Positions 1-7,972 are shown, counted from the stretch's first letter. The stretch is DNA of 26,687 nt from Galactobacter sp. (GCF_022712295.1 NZ_JALAGT010000030.1:1-26687); one strand, 5' to 3'. Numbers and translations: made by a program. The notes: generated from the sequence alone by a model not told the origin.

Positions 1-27
1 GGCTCTTCGCAGTTGAGGGTGTAGGTG
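1..27 (+). repeat. Left terminal inverted repeat of the ISL3 element
   Basis: It begins GGCTCTTCGCAGTTGAGGG and pairs with 1415-1441, with mismatches only at positions 9 and 26. This is the transposase recognition end. Confidence 0.92.
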
Positions 28-67
28 CGGGGTTCTGACATGGGCGGCGTGGCGGTGCGTGGATAGG

Positions 68-124
68 GGTCGAGGTCTTTCGAAGATGGGAGTTACCACA
101 CTGCCCTCTTGAAAGACCTCGACC
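68..124 (+). promoter_or_regulatory. Long hairpin ending at the transposase start codon
   Basis: Arms 68-81 and 111-124 are perfect 14-bp complements (GGTCGAGGTCTTTC and its reverse complement). The pairing continues inward as AAGA and GGG against CCC and TCTT, with two single-base bulges, leaving a loop of about 13 nt. The right arm ends one base before the GTG at 125. A transcript entering from outside the IS would therefore fold its ribosome-entry region into a stem. Limiting transposase expression from read-through transcription is an inferred role; the structure itself is plain in the sequence. Confidence 0.75.
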
Positions 125-1435
125 GTGTCCCAATCTATCTTCACGACCCCTGATCTGACAGTCTTCGCCGGGCTGGACCAGCTAGGCCTGGTCGCCACTG
201 GCCAGTGCATCACCAAGCGGGAAGCGGTCATCGCCTGCGACGTCGTGGCCGCTGATGACTACTGCCAGACCTGCGGATCCCGAGCTCGCCCTATCGGGAC
301 GGTGAAGCGCCAGCTATCTCATGAACCCTTCGGAGCTCGGCCAACGGTGCTGCACGTGCGAATCCGCAGATACCGGTGCGATGCCTGCGCGAGGGTGTGG
401 CGGCAGGACACCTCCCAAGCGGCCGAGCCGCGGGCCAAGCTCACGCGCACTGCCTTGGGCTGGGGCCTGCACGCGCTGGTCGTGGACCACCGCTCTGTCC
501 TCTCCATCTGCCGGGATCTGCGATTGTCGTGGAACGCGACCAACGCTGCGATCCTGGCCGAAGGCCAGCGCCGCCTCATCGACGACCCCACCCGCTTCGA
601 CGGTGTCCGCGTCATCGGGGTCGATGAACACGTCTGGAGGCATGTGCGAGGCCGGGACAAGTACGTCACGGTCATCATCGACGCCACACCAGTGGCCGAT
701 GGCACTGGGCCCTCGCGGCTATTGGACATGGCCGAAGGCCGCTCCAAAGAGGTCTTCGCGAGCTGGCTGCAAGCCCAAACTCAAGACTTCCGGGATCGGG
801 TCGAGGTCGTCGCCATGGACGGGTTCACCGGGTTCAAAACCGCCGCCGTCCAACAACTGCCCGACGCCGTGGAAGTCCTCGACCCCTTCCACGTGGTCAA
901 GCTCGGTGCTGATGCTGTCACCAAGTGCCGGCAACGCCTCCAACAACAAGTCTTCGGACACCGAGGCCGAGCCGGGGAACCCCTCTTCCGGATTCGTAAG
1001 CTGCTCCTCAAGGGCGTGGATCTTCTCACCGACAAGCAATCCCGGCGTGTTCATGAGGTCCTCGCTGATGAGCGTTTCCTGGCCCTGCGCATCACGTGGG
1101 AGGCCTACCAGCAACTCAGATCGATCTATCACCAGCCGACCCCCGAGAAGGCGAAGACCGCACTCACCCGGCTGCTGGAACGACTCAAAACCAGCATCCC
1201 CGACGGACTCAGGGAACTGCGGACCCTGGCCAGAACCATCACCAAGCGCGCCGAGGACACCGCCGCGTACTTCGACCATCCCCGAACCTCCAACGGCCCC
1301 ACCGAGGCCATCAACGGCAGGATCGAACACCTCCGAGGCATCGCCCTCGGCTTCCGATCCCTCGCCCACTACATCGCCCGCTCACTCTTAGAAACCGGAG
1401 GATTCAGAAACCAACTCCTACACCCTCAACTGTGA
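125..1435 (+). CDS. ISL3-family transposase
   Basis: A 436-residue DDE transposase that cuts and joins the ends of the surrounding IS. The N-terminus carries a zinc-ribbon with two CxxC pairs (Cys47/Cys50 and Cys85/Cys88), followed by a helix-turn-helix-like segment rich in basic residues. The catalytic core shows Asp167 in GVDEHVW, Asp232 in AMDGFTGF and a Glu near residue 394 in TEAINGRIEHLRG, which is the ISL3 C-terminal signature. Length is normal for the family and no frameshift is seen, so it is probably active. The GTG start lies directly after a long hairpin and lacks a visible Shine-Dalgarno sequence, so translation may be weak or the message leaderless. The stop lies inside the right terminal repeat. 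Confidence 0.95.
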   Translation: MSQSIFTTPDLTVFAGLDQLGLVATGQCITKREAVIACDVVAADDYCQTCGSRARPIGTVKRQLSHEPFGARPTVLHVRIRRYRCDACARVWRQDTSQAAEPRAKLTRTALGWGLHALVVDHRSVLSICRDLRLSWNATNAAILAEGQRRLIDDPTRFDGVRVIGVDEHVWRHVRGRDKYVTVIIDATPVADGTGPSRLLDMAEGRSKEVFASWLQAQTQDFRDRVEVVAMDGFTGFKTAAVQQLPDAVEVLDPFHVVKLGADAVTKCRQRLQQQVFGHRGRAGEPLFRIRKLLLKGVDLLTDKQSRRVHEVLADERFLALRITWEAYQQLRSIYHQPTPEKAKTALTRLLERLKTSIPDGLRELRTLARTITKRAEDTAAYFDHPRTSNGPTEAINGRIEHLRGIALGFRSLAHYIARSLLETGGFRNQLLHPQL

Positions 1436-1441
1436 AGAGCC
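1415..1441 (-). repeat. Right terminal inverted repeat of the ISL3 element
   Basis: Read on the minus strand it begins GGCTCTTCACAGTTGAGGG. It overlaps the last codons of the transposase gene, as is common in compact ISL3 elements, and ends directly at the interrupted kinase codon GCC (1442). Confidence 0.92.
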
Positions 1442-2305
1442 GCCAATGTGGCGCTCGGGTTGTCCCGTTTGGGGGTGGAGGCCACACTGCTGACGCATCT
1501 GGCGCACGATGCCCGCGGCGAACGGATCGCCTCCGAACTCAGGGCCGAGGGCGTGTCCATTGGCGACGAGACGTTCTCCGCCGAGCGCACCGCGACGGCC
1601 CGTGCCCTGATCGCCGAGGATGGCGCGGCGGACTACACGTTCGACATCAGCTGGGACATCACTGAGCCGGACTCCGTCGATGCCCATCTGGTCCATGCCG
1701 GCTCGCTTGCGCTCTTCTTGGAACCGGGGGCGCAGAAGGTGGCCTCCCTCGTGGAAACCGTTGGCCCTGGGGCCGTGGTCAGTCTCGACCCCAATATCCG
1801 GCCCCGTCTGCTGCCGGAGCATGAGGCCGCGGTGGAACTATTCGAGCGGCTGGCCCGCCACGCCAACGTGGTGAAGCTCAGTGACGAGGACGCCGCATGG
1901 CTCTACCCGGGCGTTCCCACGTCGGACGTCGCTCAGCACCTTCGCGACCTCGGCGCAACGCTCGTGGTGATCACCCTGGGCGCCGACGGAGCCCTCGCCC
2001 AGGTGCCTGGCGTAGGCCAGGTGGGACCCGCCGTCGGGCATGTGGCCGACGGCGACGTCCAGGTTAGTGTGCCCATCCGGCCGGGCCCGCTGGTGGACAC
2101 CATCAGCGCGGGCGACTCCTTCATGGCGTCAATACTCGGATCGGTGCTGGCGCGCGGGCTTGACGCGTGTGTGGCCGACGTCGAGGGACTCTTGAACCGG
2201 GCGTCGTGCGCCTCGGCGATCGCCGTGTCCAAGGCCGGCGCCAACCCGCCCACGTTGGCAGCGTTGGATGCTCTGGAAGCGGGGGACGAATCCGTCCTGC
2301 GATAA
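1442..2305 (+). pseudogene. PfkB-family sugar kinase, 5' end cut off by the IS
   Basis: The reading frame enters directly from the IS right end with Ala-Asn-Val-Ala-Leu-Gly-Leu-Ser-Arg-Leu-Gly. This is the second half of the GGSPANVALGLxRLG motif found near residue 35-45 of ribokinase/fructokinase-type enzymes, so the start codon and the first strands of the substrate lid are missing from this side. The rest looks intact: DPNIRP, NVVKLSDEDAAWL and the C-terminal DTISAGDSF (around residue 217 counted from the GTG at 1448), where the catalytic Asp is kept but the usual GAGD reads SAGD. A GTG at 1448 could open the remnant, yet it has no ribosome binding site. The intact gene was probably a fructokinase-like enzyme phosphorylating a sugar with ATP; the exact sugar cannot be told. 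Confidence 0.88.
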
Positions 2306-2416
2306 GAACGCCGGTGAATTCGACGGTGGGGGCAAAGCCGACAACGAGGGCAGATCCGACGTGGGTGCAGCAGCACACCTGTTGAATCAAGCGTGTCCGC
2401 CGCGCAAGACTGGACT

Positions 2417-3493
2417 ATGGACCGCAACCGGAACAAGGCCAGGGCCCGTCAGACCCGGATCGCACTCGTGAGCGCACTGTGCGCGGTGGGACTGGCCGGA
2501 TGCAGTCTCGGTCCGGGCTCGAGCAGTGGTTCCATCCAGCCGAGCGGTCCGGGAGCCATGGAGACCGTGGTGGATGAGCTCGACGCCCCGTGGTCGGTGG
2601 CTTGGTATCAGGATGCCGCGCTGATCAGCGAGCGCGATACCGGCCGGATCCTTGAGATCGTGGGGGACGGCACGCGTGAGGTCGGGGTGGTCCCCGACGT
2701 GGTGTCCGGCGGCGAGGGCGGCCTGCTCGGTCTCGCCGTGGAGGGGAACGACCTGTTCGTGTATTCCGGAGGGCCCGATGGGAATCGCATCCAGCGGTTT
2801 CCGTTGACGGGATCGCCTGGATCGGTGGGGATCGGGGAGCCAGTCACGATCCTGGATGATCTGCCACAGAGCGGTAACCACAACGGGGGCAGGATCGCCT
2901 TCGGACCTGATGGCCTGCTCTACGCCACGGTGGGGGATGCCGGGGACCGGGACCAGGCCCAGGATCCCAAGACGCTGGGTGGAACCATAGTGCGCCTGAC
3001 CCGGGACGGCGAGATCCCGTCGGACAACCCCTTCGAAGATTCTCCCGTCTACAGCTACGGGCACCGCAACCCGCAGGGCCTGGCTTGGGCGGAGGACGGC
3101 ACCATGTACGCCGCGGAGTTCGGGCAGGACACCTGGGACGAGCTCAACATCATCGAGCCAGGCAAGAACTACGGCTGGCCCGAGGTCGAAGGTCGCGGCC
3201 GTGGTGACGAGTTCGTGGACCCAGTGGCTCAGTGGAGCACGGACGAGGCCTCACCCAGCGCCATCGCGATCCAGGGCGAACATCTTTTCGTGGCGAACCT
3301 GGGCGGGGAGAGCCTGACCCGGCTGGATCTCTCTGACCCTCAAGAGTCCACGACCGTGGTCAACACCGTGGGGCGCGTCCGCGAAGTCACCTTCTCCCCG
3401 GACAACGAGCTGCTGATCCTGACCAACAACACCGATGGCCGCGGGACGCCGGGGGATGGGGACGACAAGTTGCTGCAGGTGGGGGACGGGTGA
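2417..3493 (+). CDS. PQQ-dependent sugar dehydrogenase (GSDH family) lipoprotein
   Basis: Predicted surface-anchored quinoprotein that oxidises aldose sugars with PQQ as cofactor, a six-bladed beta-propeller of the glucose/sorbosone dehydrogenase family. The N-terminus has a basic region, a short hydrophobic stretch and a lipobox LAGC with the modified cysteine at residue 29. Family hallmarks follow: EGGLLGLAV, SGNHNGGRI with the presumed catalytic His155, LYATVGDAGDR, YGHRNPQGLAW (214-224) and GKNYGWPEVEG. Length of 358 residues is usual. I start at ATG 2417 because it gives a clean signal peptide; GTG 2393 in the same frame adds eight residues, and neither has a strong ribosome binding site. 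No PQQ biosynthesis genes are in the window, so the cofactor would have to come from elsewhere. Family is certain; the substrate is not. Confidence 0.9.
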   Translation: MDRNRNKARARQTRIALVSALCAVGLAGCSLGPGSSSGSIQPSGPGAMETVVDELDAPWSVAWYQDAALISERDTGRILEIVGDGTREVGVVPDVVSGGEGGLLGLAVEGNDLFVYSGGPDGNRIQRFPLTGSPGSVGIGEPVTILDDLPQSGNHNGGRIAFGPDGLLYATVGDAGDRDQAQDPKTLGGTIVRLTRDGEIPSDNPFEDSPVYSYGHRNPQGLAWAEDGTMYAAEFGQDTWDELNIIEPGKNYGWPEVEGRGRGDEFVDPVAQWSTDEASPSAIAIQGEHLFVANLGGESLTRLDLSDPQESTTVVNTVGRVREVTFSPDNELLILTNNTDGRGTPGDGDDKLLQVGDG

Positions 3494-3551
3494 ACATGCG
3501 GTCTGCGTCCGGCCTTAGTGACCTGGAGGTCGGCGACACAGAACATGCGGA

Positions 3552-3567
3552 TCGTATACGAATTCGT
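3552..3567. promoter_or_regulatory. Two overlapping palindromes, likely operator of the GMC oxidoreductase gene
   Basis: TCGTATACGA (3552-3561) and ACGAATTCGT (3558-3567) are both perfect 10-bp palindromes whose centres lie 6 bp apart. TATACG (3555-3560) could serve as a -10 box, so a bound protein would block RNA polymerase. The first palindrome resembles the TNGTATACNA sites of FCD-type GntR repressors, which is an inference from family knowledge. The 10-mer GAACATGCGG also occurs twice in this gap, at 3492-3501 and 3541-3550. No regulator gene is adjacent. Confidence 0.4.
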
Positions 3568-3660
3568 TCGACTCGTGCAGAATGGTCCTGTCAACGCGGC
3601 ATGAGCTGAGTCACTCTCAGACATACTCGCGCCGTCGCAAGGAAGCGTGAGGACAACTAC

Positions 3661-5232
3661 TTGGACAACGTCGTCGAACACCTCGTCATCGGTGCCGGAT
3701 CTGCCGGAGCGGTCATCGCCCGCAGGCTGCTGGACGCGGGGCACCGCGTCACCTTGGTGGAGGCCGGTGAGCAGGATGAAGTCAATCCAGACATCGACCA
3801 TCTTCCGGATGCGGGGAAGATCTGGCATTCCGCGCAGGACTGGGACTACTACTCGACGCCCCAGACCGGGGCGTCCGGCCGCCGGCTGCACCTGCCCAGA
3901 GGGAAAGTCATGGGAGGTTCCCACTCCCTCAATGCCTGCATCTGGGTGCGCGGTGAATCCTATGACTACGATCAATGGGCCCAGAACGGCTGCCCCGGCT
4001 GGGAGTGGGACCAGGTGCTGCCCTACTTCAAACGCATCGAAGCCTTCGATGGAGGCGCATCCGACGTCCGTGGCGGTGATGGACTCCTGGACGTTCGTGC
4101 TGACTTCCCGCGTAATCCCGTGCAGGAGGACATGGTCGCAGCGGCCGTCCAGGCCGGTTTCGTCCTGGACGAGGACTACAACGACGGGCATGCGGAGGGT
4201 GTGTCCCGGATGCAACTCAACCTTCGCGACGGACTACGCTTGAGCACCTGGCGCGCATACCTGCGACCGGTCCAGGACCATCAGAACCTGACGCTGATCA
4301 CCGGTGGTCGGGTGCTCAAGCTGATCGTGGAGGCGACGGGCGACGACGCGACCCCAATGGTGCGCGGCGTCGTCTATCGGGACGCGGACGGGAACGAGCG
4401 GGAGTTGCGCAGTGAGTCCGCCATCCTCTGTGCTGGTGCGCTCGGATCTCCCGAACTGCTGCTGCGCTCCGGCATCGGCCCGGCGGAGGAATTGCGCGAG
4501 GTTGGCGTCGAGCCGGTGGCGGACCTGGGGCAGGTCGGGAAGAATCTGCACGATCATTTCCTGTCCCCGGTGATCTACTCCACCGAACGGCCCGTGCCCT
4601 TCCCGGAGACCGCGGCCGCTGAGACTCACCTGTTCTCCCGGTCCTCTGACGACCAGCCCGTCTGCGACCTGCAGCCGCTGTTCTTCAACTTCCCGATGTA
4701 CTCGCAGGATTACCGTGAGGACGGTGGCGTCATGGAGGGACCTGACAACGGATTCACGTTGCACGCCGGATTGGTCCAGCCCGAAGGGCGTGGTTCGGTG
4801 ACCCTGACCGGGGCTGGTGCCGACGACCCCATCGCCGTGGATGTCGCAGCCCTGGCCGGCCCCACGGACGCACAGCGCCTGGCAGTCTCGGTCCGGCAGA
4901 TGCGGGAGATCGGCAAACAGGAGGCGCTGTCCTCGTGGGGCCCCACGGAGATCTACCCGGGGCCCGACGTCGTTACGGATGATGACCTGGAACAGTACGT
5001 GCGCGACTCCGTGGTCACCTACCACCACCAGGTGGGTACCTGTCGCATGGGTACCGACGCAGAGGCTGTGGTGGACCCCAGCACATTTGCGGTCCGCGGG
5101 GTCACGGGCCTGCGCGTGGCGGACGCCTCCATCATGCCCAAGATCCCCGCAGGCAACACCAACGCCCCCACGATCATGATCGCCGAGCGGTGCGCAGATG
5201 CACTGACCGGTGCGGCTTCGCAGCCGGCGTAG
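3661..5232 (+). CDS. GMC-family FAD oxidoreductase (choline/alcohol dehydrogenase type)
   Basis: A 523-residue flavoprotein that oxidises an alcohol group to the aldehyde or ketone. The N-terminus has the FAD dinucleotide motif GAGSAGAVIARRL (11-23) with the acidic ribose ligand in TLVEAGE. GMC signature 1 appears as LPRGKVMGGSHSLNACIWVRG and signature 2 as GALGSPELLLRSGIG. The C-terminal domain carries the catalytic His456 in HHQVGTCRMG and the Asn of GNTNAPTIMIAER (499-501). The TTG start is chosen because GAGGA lies 7 nt upstream and the FAD motif follows at the usual distance. No signal peptide, so cytoplasmic. It stands alone between a palindromic operator region and a terminator. Choline dehydrogenase is the nearest well-known relative, but no betaine aldehyde dehydrogenase is nearby, so the alcohol is unknown. 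Confidence 0.92.
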   Translation: MDNVVEHLVIGAGSAGAVIARRLLDAGHRVTLVEAGEQDEVNPDIDHLPDAGKIWHSAQDWDYYSTPQTGASGRRLHLPRGKVMGGSHSLNACIWVRGESYDYDQWAQNGCPGWEWDQVLPYFKRIEAFDGGASDVRGGDGLLDVRADFPRNPVQEDMVAAAVQAGFVLDEDYNDGHAEGVSRMQLNLRDGLRLSTWRAYLRPVQDHQNLTLITGGRVLKLIVEATGDDATPMVRGVVYRDADGNERELRSESAILCAGALGSPELLLRSGIGPAEELREVGVEPVADLGQVGKNLHDHFLSPVIYSTERPVPFPETAAAETHLFSRSSDDQPVCDLQPLFFNFPMYSQDYREDGGVMEGPDNGFTLHAGLVQPEGRGSVTLTGAGADDPIAVDVAALAGPTDAQRLAVSVRQMREIGKQEALSSWGPTEIYPGPDVVTDDDLEQYVRDSVVTYHHQVGTCRMGTDAEAVVDPSTFAVRGVTGLRVADASIMPKIPAGNTNAPTIMIAERCADALTGAASQPA

Positions 5233-5247
5233 GCCGCGGTCTGATGC

Positions 5248-5288
5248 AACGAACCCCCGAACCGGAAGTTCCGGTTCGGGAGTTCGTT
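5248..5288 (+). terminator. Intrinsic terminator of the GMC oxidoreductase gene
   Basis: The core stem CCCGAACCGG / CCGGTTCGGG (5256-5265 with 5271-5280) has a 5-nt loop and is extended by AACGAAC / GTTCGTT (5248-5254 with 5282-5288) across a small internal loop. In place of a clean T-tract it runs into a conserved tail that also follows two other terminators in this window. Confidence 0.8.
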
Positions 5289-5289
5289 G

Positions 5290-5330
5290 TTGTCATCACT
5301 CGCACCCTGTCTGGTGTCGACGACCCCACC
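5290..5330 (+). repeat. Post-terminator tail repeat, copy 1 (divergent)
   Basis: It begins TTGTCATCACTCGCACCCT, identical to copies 2 and 3 over these first 19 nt, and matches them at 34 of 41 positions overall. Most changes fall in the loop between CACC and GGTG, while the two arms are unchanged. It lies 1 nt after the terminator hairpin. Function unknown. Confidence 0.8.
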
Positions 5331-5360
5331 CAGAGCCCCTGAGAAGTTGCTCATGAGGAT

Positions 5361-5467
5361 CCTGTAGAGGCGTCACAGACCCCCGCCTGAAACAGGCAGA
5401 GGTTTAGCGTTGTACGCGAAGCAAGGATGGGCAGCAGCATCGGTTGACGCCGACGCCGCTGCCCATC
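5361..5467 (+). promoter_or_regulatory. Structured 5' leader of the purine permease operon
   Basis: Three helical units precede the permease start. The first nests CCTGT/ACAGG (5361-5365 with 5392-5396) around AGGCG/CGCCT (5368-5372 with 5384-5388). It competes with an alternative hairpin GCCTG-AAA-CAGGC (5385-5397). The second is GCGT-TGT-ACGC (5407-5417). The third is a 10-bp perfect stem GATGGGCAGC/GCTGCCCATC (5426-5435 with 5458-5467). Mutually exclusive pairings before a transporter gene suggest a regulatory RNA, but I do not recognise any known riboswitch consensus here. Confidence 0.45.
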
Positions 5468-5509
5468 GTCGTTGCTCTCCTCCAACCGACTCCACCAGGA
5501 CCAGCTCGC

Positions 5510-6880
5510 ATGAAATCTGACGCGCCCAGCGATCAACAGCCCAATCCCACCCCGCCGATAGAACAAACAAGAGTCGGTGCACTCGACCGATTCTTCGGCG
5601 TCACCCGCCGTGGCTCCACCTGGTCGCGTGAAGTCATCGCCGGAGCCACGATGTTCTTCGCCACCGTCTATGCCTCCGTGGTGGTGCCAGGAATGCTCAC
5701 CGAGGCGGGGCTTCCGCTGCCGGCCGCCATCACCTGCGTCCTGACGCTCATGATCATCGCCACCGCAGCCATGGGTCTGGTCGGCAACCTGCCCATGGTG
5801 CTGGCACCGGGACTCGGCGGCGTGGCGCTGGTGGCGTACACGCTGGTCGGTTCGGGGCACGTGTCCTATCCGGTGGCGATGGGCATGGTCTTCTGGTCAG
5901 GCATCGTCTTCCTGTTGTTGACCATCTTCGGCGTCAGGAACCTGGTCACCAAGATCATCCCCGAACCCATCAGATTGGCGATCTCGCCGGCTCTTGGCCT
6001 GTTCATCGCCTTCATCGGCCTGCGCAATGTGGGTCTGGTCCAGGCGGGGGAGAAGAGCCTGGAGATCGGTGACCTGGGCAGTTCCCAGGGGCTCCTTGCG
6101 CTGGCAGGCATTGTGGTGCTCATCGCATTGCAGGCCAAGAAGGTCCCCGGGGCCTTCATTATCGTCATCGTCGTCATCACGGTGGTCGGCATCCCGATGG
6201 GGCTGACCAAGATGGATGGTGCACCGTTCGGGCTGCCCGCCTCTACCGCGGGTGTCGCCTTCGACATCGACCTGTGGGGCGCGTTCCGACCCGAGCACCT
6301 TCCGTATTGGTTCGCGTTCCTGGCCTCGGAGTTCTTTGCAGCCACCGGCGTGGTCATGGCCGTCACCGACAAGATCAAGGAAAAGGTCCCGGCTGACGAG
6401 AAGATCAACCTGACCAAGCCGTTCATGGTGGACTCCACCGCCATCATCGGCGGCTCACTCTTCGGTGCCCCGTCCATCGCCACCTATGCAGAGTCCACGT
6501 CAGGATCCGAATCCGGCGGCCGCACCGGCTTCTCCTCCCTGGTCACCGCTGCGATGTTCGTGGTGGTTCTGTTCATGACCCCGCTGGCCGCTGCCATCCC
6601 GAACGCCGCGACCGCACCCGTGGTGATCGTGGTGGGTCTGACCATGCTCTCCAACTTCAGGAAACTGGCTGGGACCGACGATCTCACAGACCTGCTGCCT
6701 GCTGCCATGTGCCTCATCGGCACCATCTGCTGGGGCAACATCGGAACCGGTATCGCAGCCGGTCTGTTGTCCTACGCCCTCGTGAAACTCGTGTCCGGAA
6801 AGGTCAAGCAGGTCCACCCCGGCATGTGGGTGCTGGTCCCGTTCCTGCTCTACTTCTTCTACAACCTCGCCGTGGAGTGA
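5510..6880 (+). CDS. NCS2/AzgA-type purine (adenine/guanine/hypoxanthine) permease
   Basis: A 456-residue polytopic membrane protein that imports a nucleobase with protons. The N-terminal FFGVTRRGSTWSREVIAGATMFFATVY is the signature opening of the AzgA branch of the NCS2 family. The later ATGVVMAVTDKIKE, the GAPSIATYAESTSGSESGGRTG segment and the hydrophobic C-terminal helices are equally typical. I start at ATG 5510; the in-frame ATG at 5444 would place a proline-rich 22-residue extension inside a strong RNA hairpin and is unlikely. It overlaps the next gene, a deaminase, by one base (TGA/ATG), so import and deamination are co-expressed. Adenine, guanine or hypoxanthine are the expected substrates from the family; a modified purine is possible given the unusual deaminase. 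Confidence 0.9.
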   Translation: MKSDAPSDQQPNPTPPIEQTRVGALDRFFGVTRRGSTWSREVIAGATMFFATVYASVVVPGMLTEAGLPLPAAITCVLTLMIIATAAMGLVGNLPMVLAPGLGGVALVAYTLVGSGHVSYPVAMGMVFWSGIVFLLLTIFGVRNLVTKIIPEPIRLAISPALGLFIAFIGLRNVGLVQAGEKSLEIGDLGSSQGLLALAGIVVLIALQAKKVPGAFIIVIVVITVVGIPMGLTKMDGAPFGLPASTAGVAFDIDLWGAFRPEHLPYWFAFLASEFFAATGVVMAVTDKIKEKVPADEKINLTKPFMVDSTAIIGGSLFGAPSIATYAESTSGSESGGRTGFSSLVTAAMFVVVLFMTPLAAAIPNAATAPVVIVVGLTMLSNFRKLAGTDDLTDLLPAAMCLIGTICWGNIGTGIAAGLLSYALVKLVSGKVKQVHPGMWVLVPFLLYFFYNLAVE

Positions 6881-7887
6881 TGAATACCGTGAACACCCCC
6901 ACCTCTTTGATCGACCTGCACATCCACCTGCCCGGCACCGTCCGCGCCACCACGCTGGCAGACCTCGCCGCCAAGAACGGCGTGGAGCTTCCGCTGCCGG
7001 CGGAGGAGCTCTACACCCGCATCAACTCCTCGCCCACCGAGGAGGAACAGGGCCGTGGCCCGTGGTTCCCGCTGCTGCGCGTCTATGAACTCATCTCCCA
7101 GTCGCTGCGGGACCGAGATGACTTCTCGCGAACCGTCTTCGAGGCGCTGGAGGATGCGAAGAACAACTCCGATGTGGCCTACGCGGAGTTGGCGTTCAGT
7201 CCGTCGGAACACATCAAGGCAGGCGTTGCCTACCCGGAGATGGTTGCCGGCATCGAGGAGGGCTTCGCCCGTGCCCGCACGGAACTCGGTGTGGATGGGC
7301 GCGCCCTCGCCGCCGTGAATCGTGAGGACACGGCGGAGGTCGCTGTGGACATGGTCCGGACCGTGGCTCAACATCCTTCCGACGCGATCCCCGGGATCGG
7401 ACTGGACTTCTACGAACTGGGCGGTATGCCGGAGAAGTTCGTGGACGCCTTCCGACTGGCAGGAGAAGCTGGTCTGAAACGGACGGCCCATGCCGGTGAG
7501 CATGCTCCCACGGCCCAGACTGTGGAGACTGCGCTGGACGTCCTGGGCTGCGACCGGATCGATCACGGTTATCAGATCCTGCGCGATCCCCGCATCGTGG
7601 AGCGCTGCGCCGAGGCAGGAGTCCTGTTCAACGTGGCTTTCACGACCTCCAGGCGATCGCTGATCCAGTGGCGTCGCGAGTCCATCGCCGGCATGGTGGA
7701 GGCCGGCCTGCGGGTGACCATCAATTCCGACGACCCGGCACTGTTTCCCACCACACTGAAGAGGGAGATGGAGATCGCCGACGAGGTGCTGGGGGAGCGC
7801 AGGGCCTGGCTCGTGAACAACTCAGTGGACGCCACCTTCCTGGACACAGACGCTAAGAAGGCCCTGCGGGCCAAGGTGCTGTCCTGA
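6880..7887 (+). CDS. Adenosine-deaminase-like amidohydrolase, copy A
   Basis: A 335-residue zinc hydrolase of the adenosine/AMP deaminase family, expected to replace a purine 6-amino group with oxygen. Zinc and catalytic positions are present: His14 and His16 in DLHIHLPG, His204 and Glu207 in AHAGE, the DHGY motif at 228-231 and Asp284/Asp285 in NSDDP. Two features depart from classical enzymes. The acidic residue after the first histidines (HLDG or HLEG), which holds the ribose, is Pro18 here. The CPxSN motif is also replaced by NVAFTTS. The catalytic machinery thus looks sound but the sugar pocket is altered, so the substrate may be a free base or a modified nucleoside. ATG 6880 overlaps the permease stop. 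The gene ends before a hairpin shared with the convergent copy B. Confidence 0.85.
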   Translation: MNTVNTPTSLIDLHIHLPGTVRATTLADLAAKNGVELPLPAEELYTRINSSPTEEEQGRGPWFPLLRVYELISQSLRDRDDFSRTVFEALEDAKNNSDVAYAELAFSPSEHIKAGVAYPEMVAGIEEGFARARTELGVDGRALAAVNREDTAEVAVDMVRTVAQHPSDAIPGIGLDFYELGGMPEKFVDAFRLAGEAGLKRTAHAGEHAPTAQTVETALDVLGCDRIDHGYQILRDPRIVERCAEAGVLFNVAFTTSRRSLIQWRRESIAGMVEAGLRVTINSDDPALFPTTLKREMEIADEVLGERRAWLVNNSVDATFLDTDAKKALRAKVLS

Positions 7888-7920
7888 CCCGGCCGTAGCG
7901 CCGAGCCGAACACCAGGACG

Positions 7921-7961
7921 GGTGCCCGACGGCGGATGGCGACCATCCGCCGTCGGGCACC
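7921..7961. terminator. Shared terminator between convergent deaminase genes
   Basis: A perfect 19-bp stem (7921-7939 with 7943-7961) encloses the loop CGA and is followed on the plus strand by TTCGTTTGTG. It lies 33 nt after the copy A stop and 11 nt after the copy B stop, so it can serve both strands. Unlike three other terminators here it carries no conserved tail. Confidence 0.88.
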
Positions 7962-7972
7962 TTCGTTTGTGT

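Larger units (their letters stand above)
1..1441 (+). mobile_element. Complete ISL3-family insertion sequence
   Basis: The element is bounded by 27-bp terminal inverted repeats that match at 25 of 27 positions (1-27 against the reverse complement of 1415-1441). It encodes one transposase of ISL3 type. The left end coincides with the first base of the window, so the left target flank cannot be seen. The right end abuts GCCAATGT (1442-1449), which would be the 8-bp target duplication expected for this family. The insertion interrupts a PfkB sugar kinase gene. Boundaries and family are well supported; only the duplication is unverified. Confidence 0.93.

Noticed and set aside
5444..5509. 22-residue proline-rich N-terminus of the purine permease
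   Set aside because: It overlaps the 5426-5467 hairpin and has no ribosome binding site; the family begins after ATG 5510.
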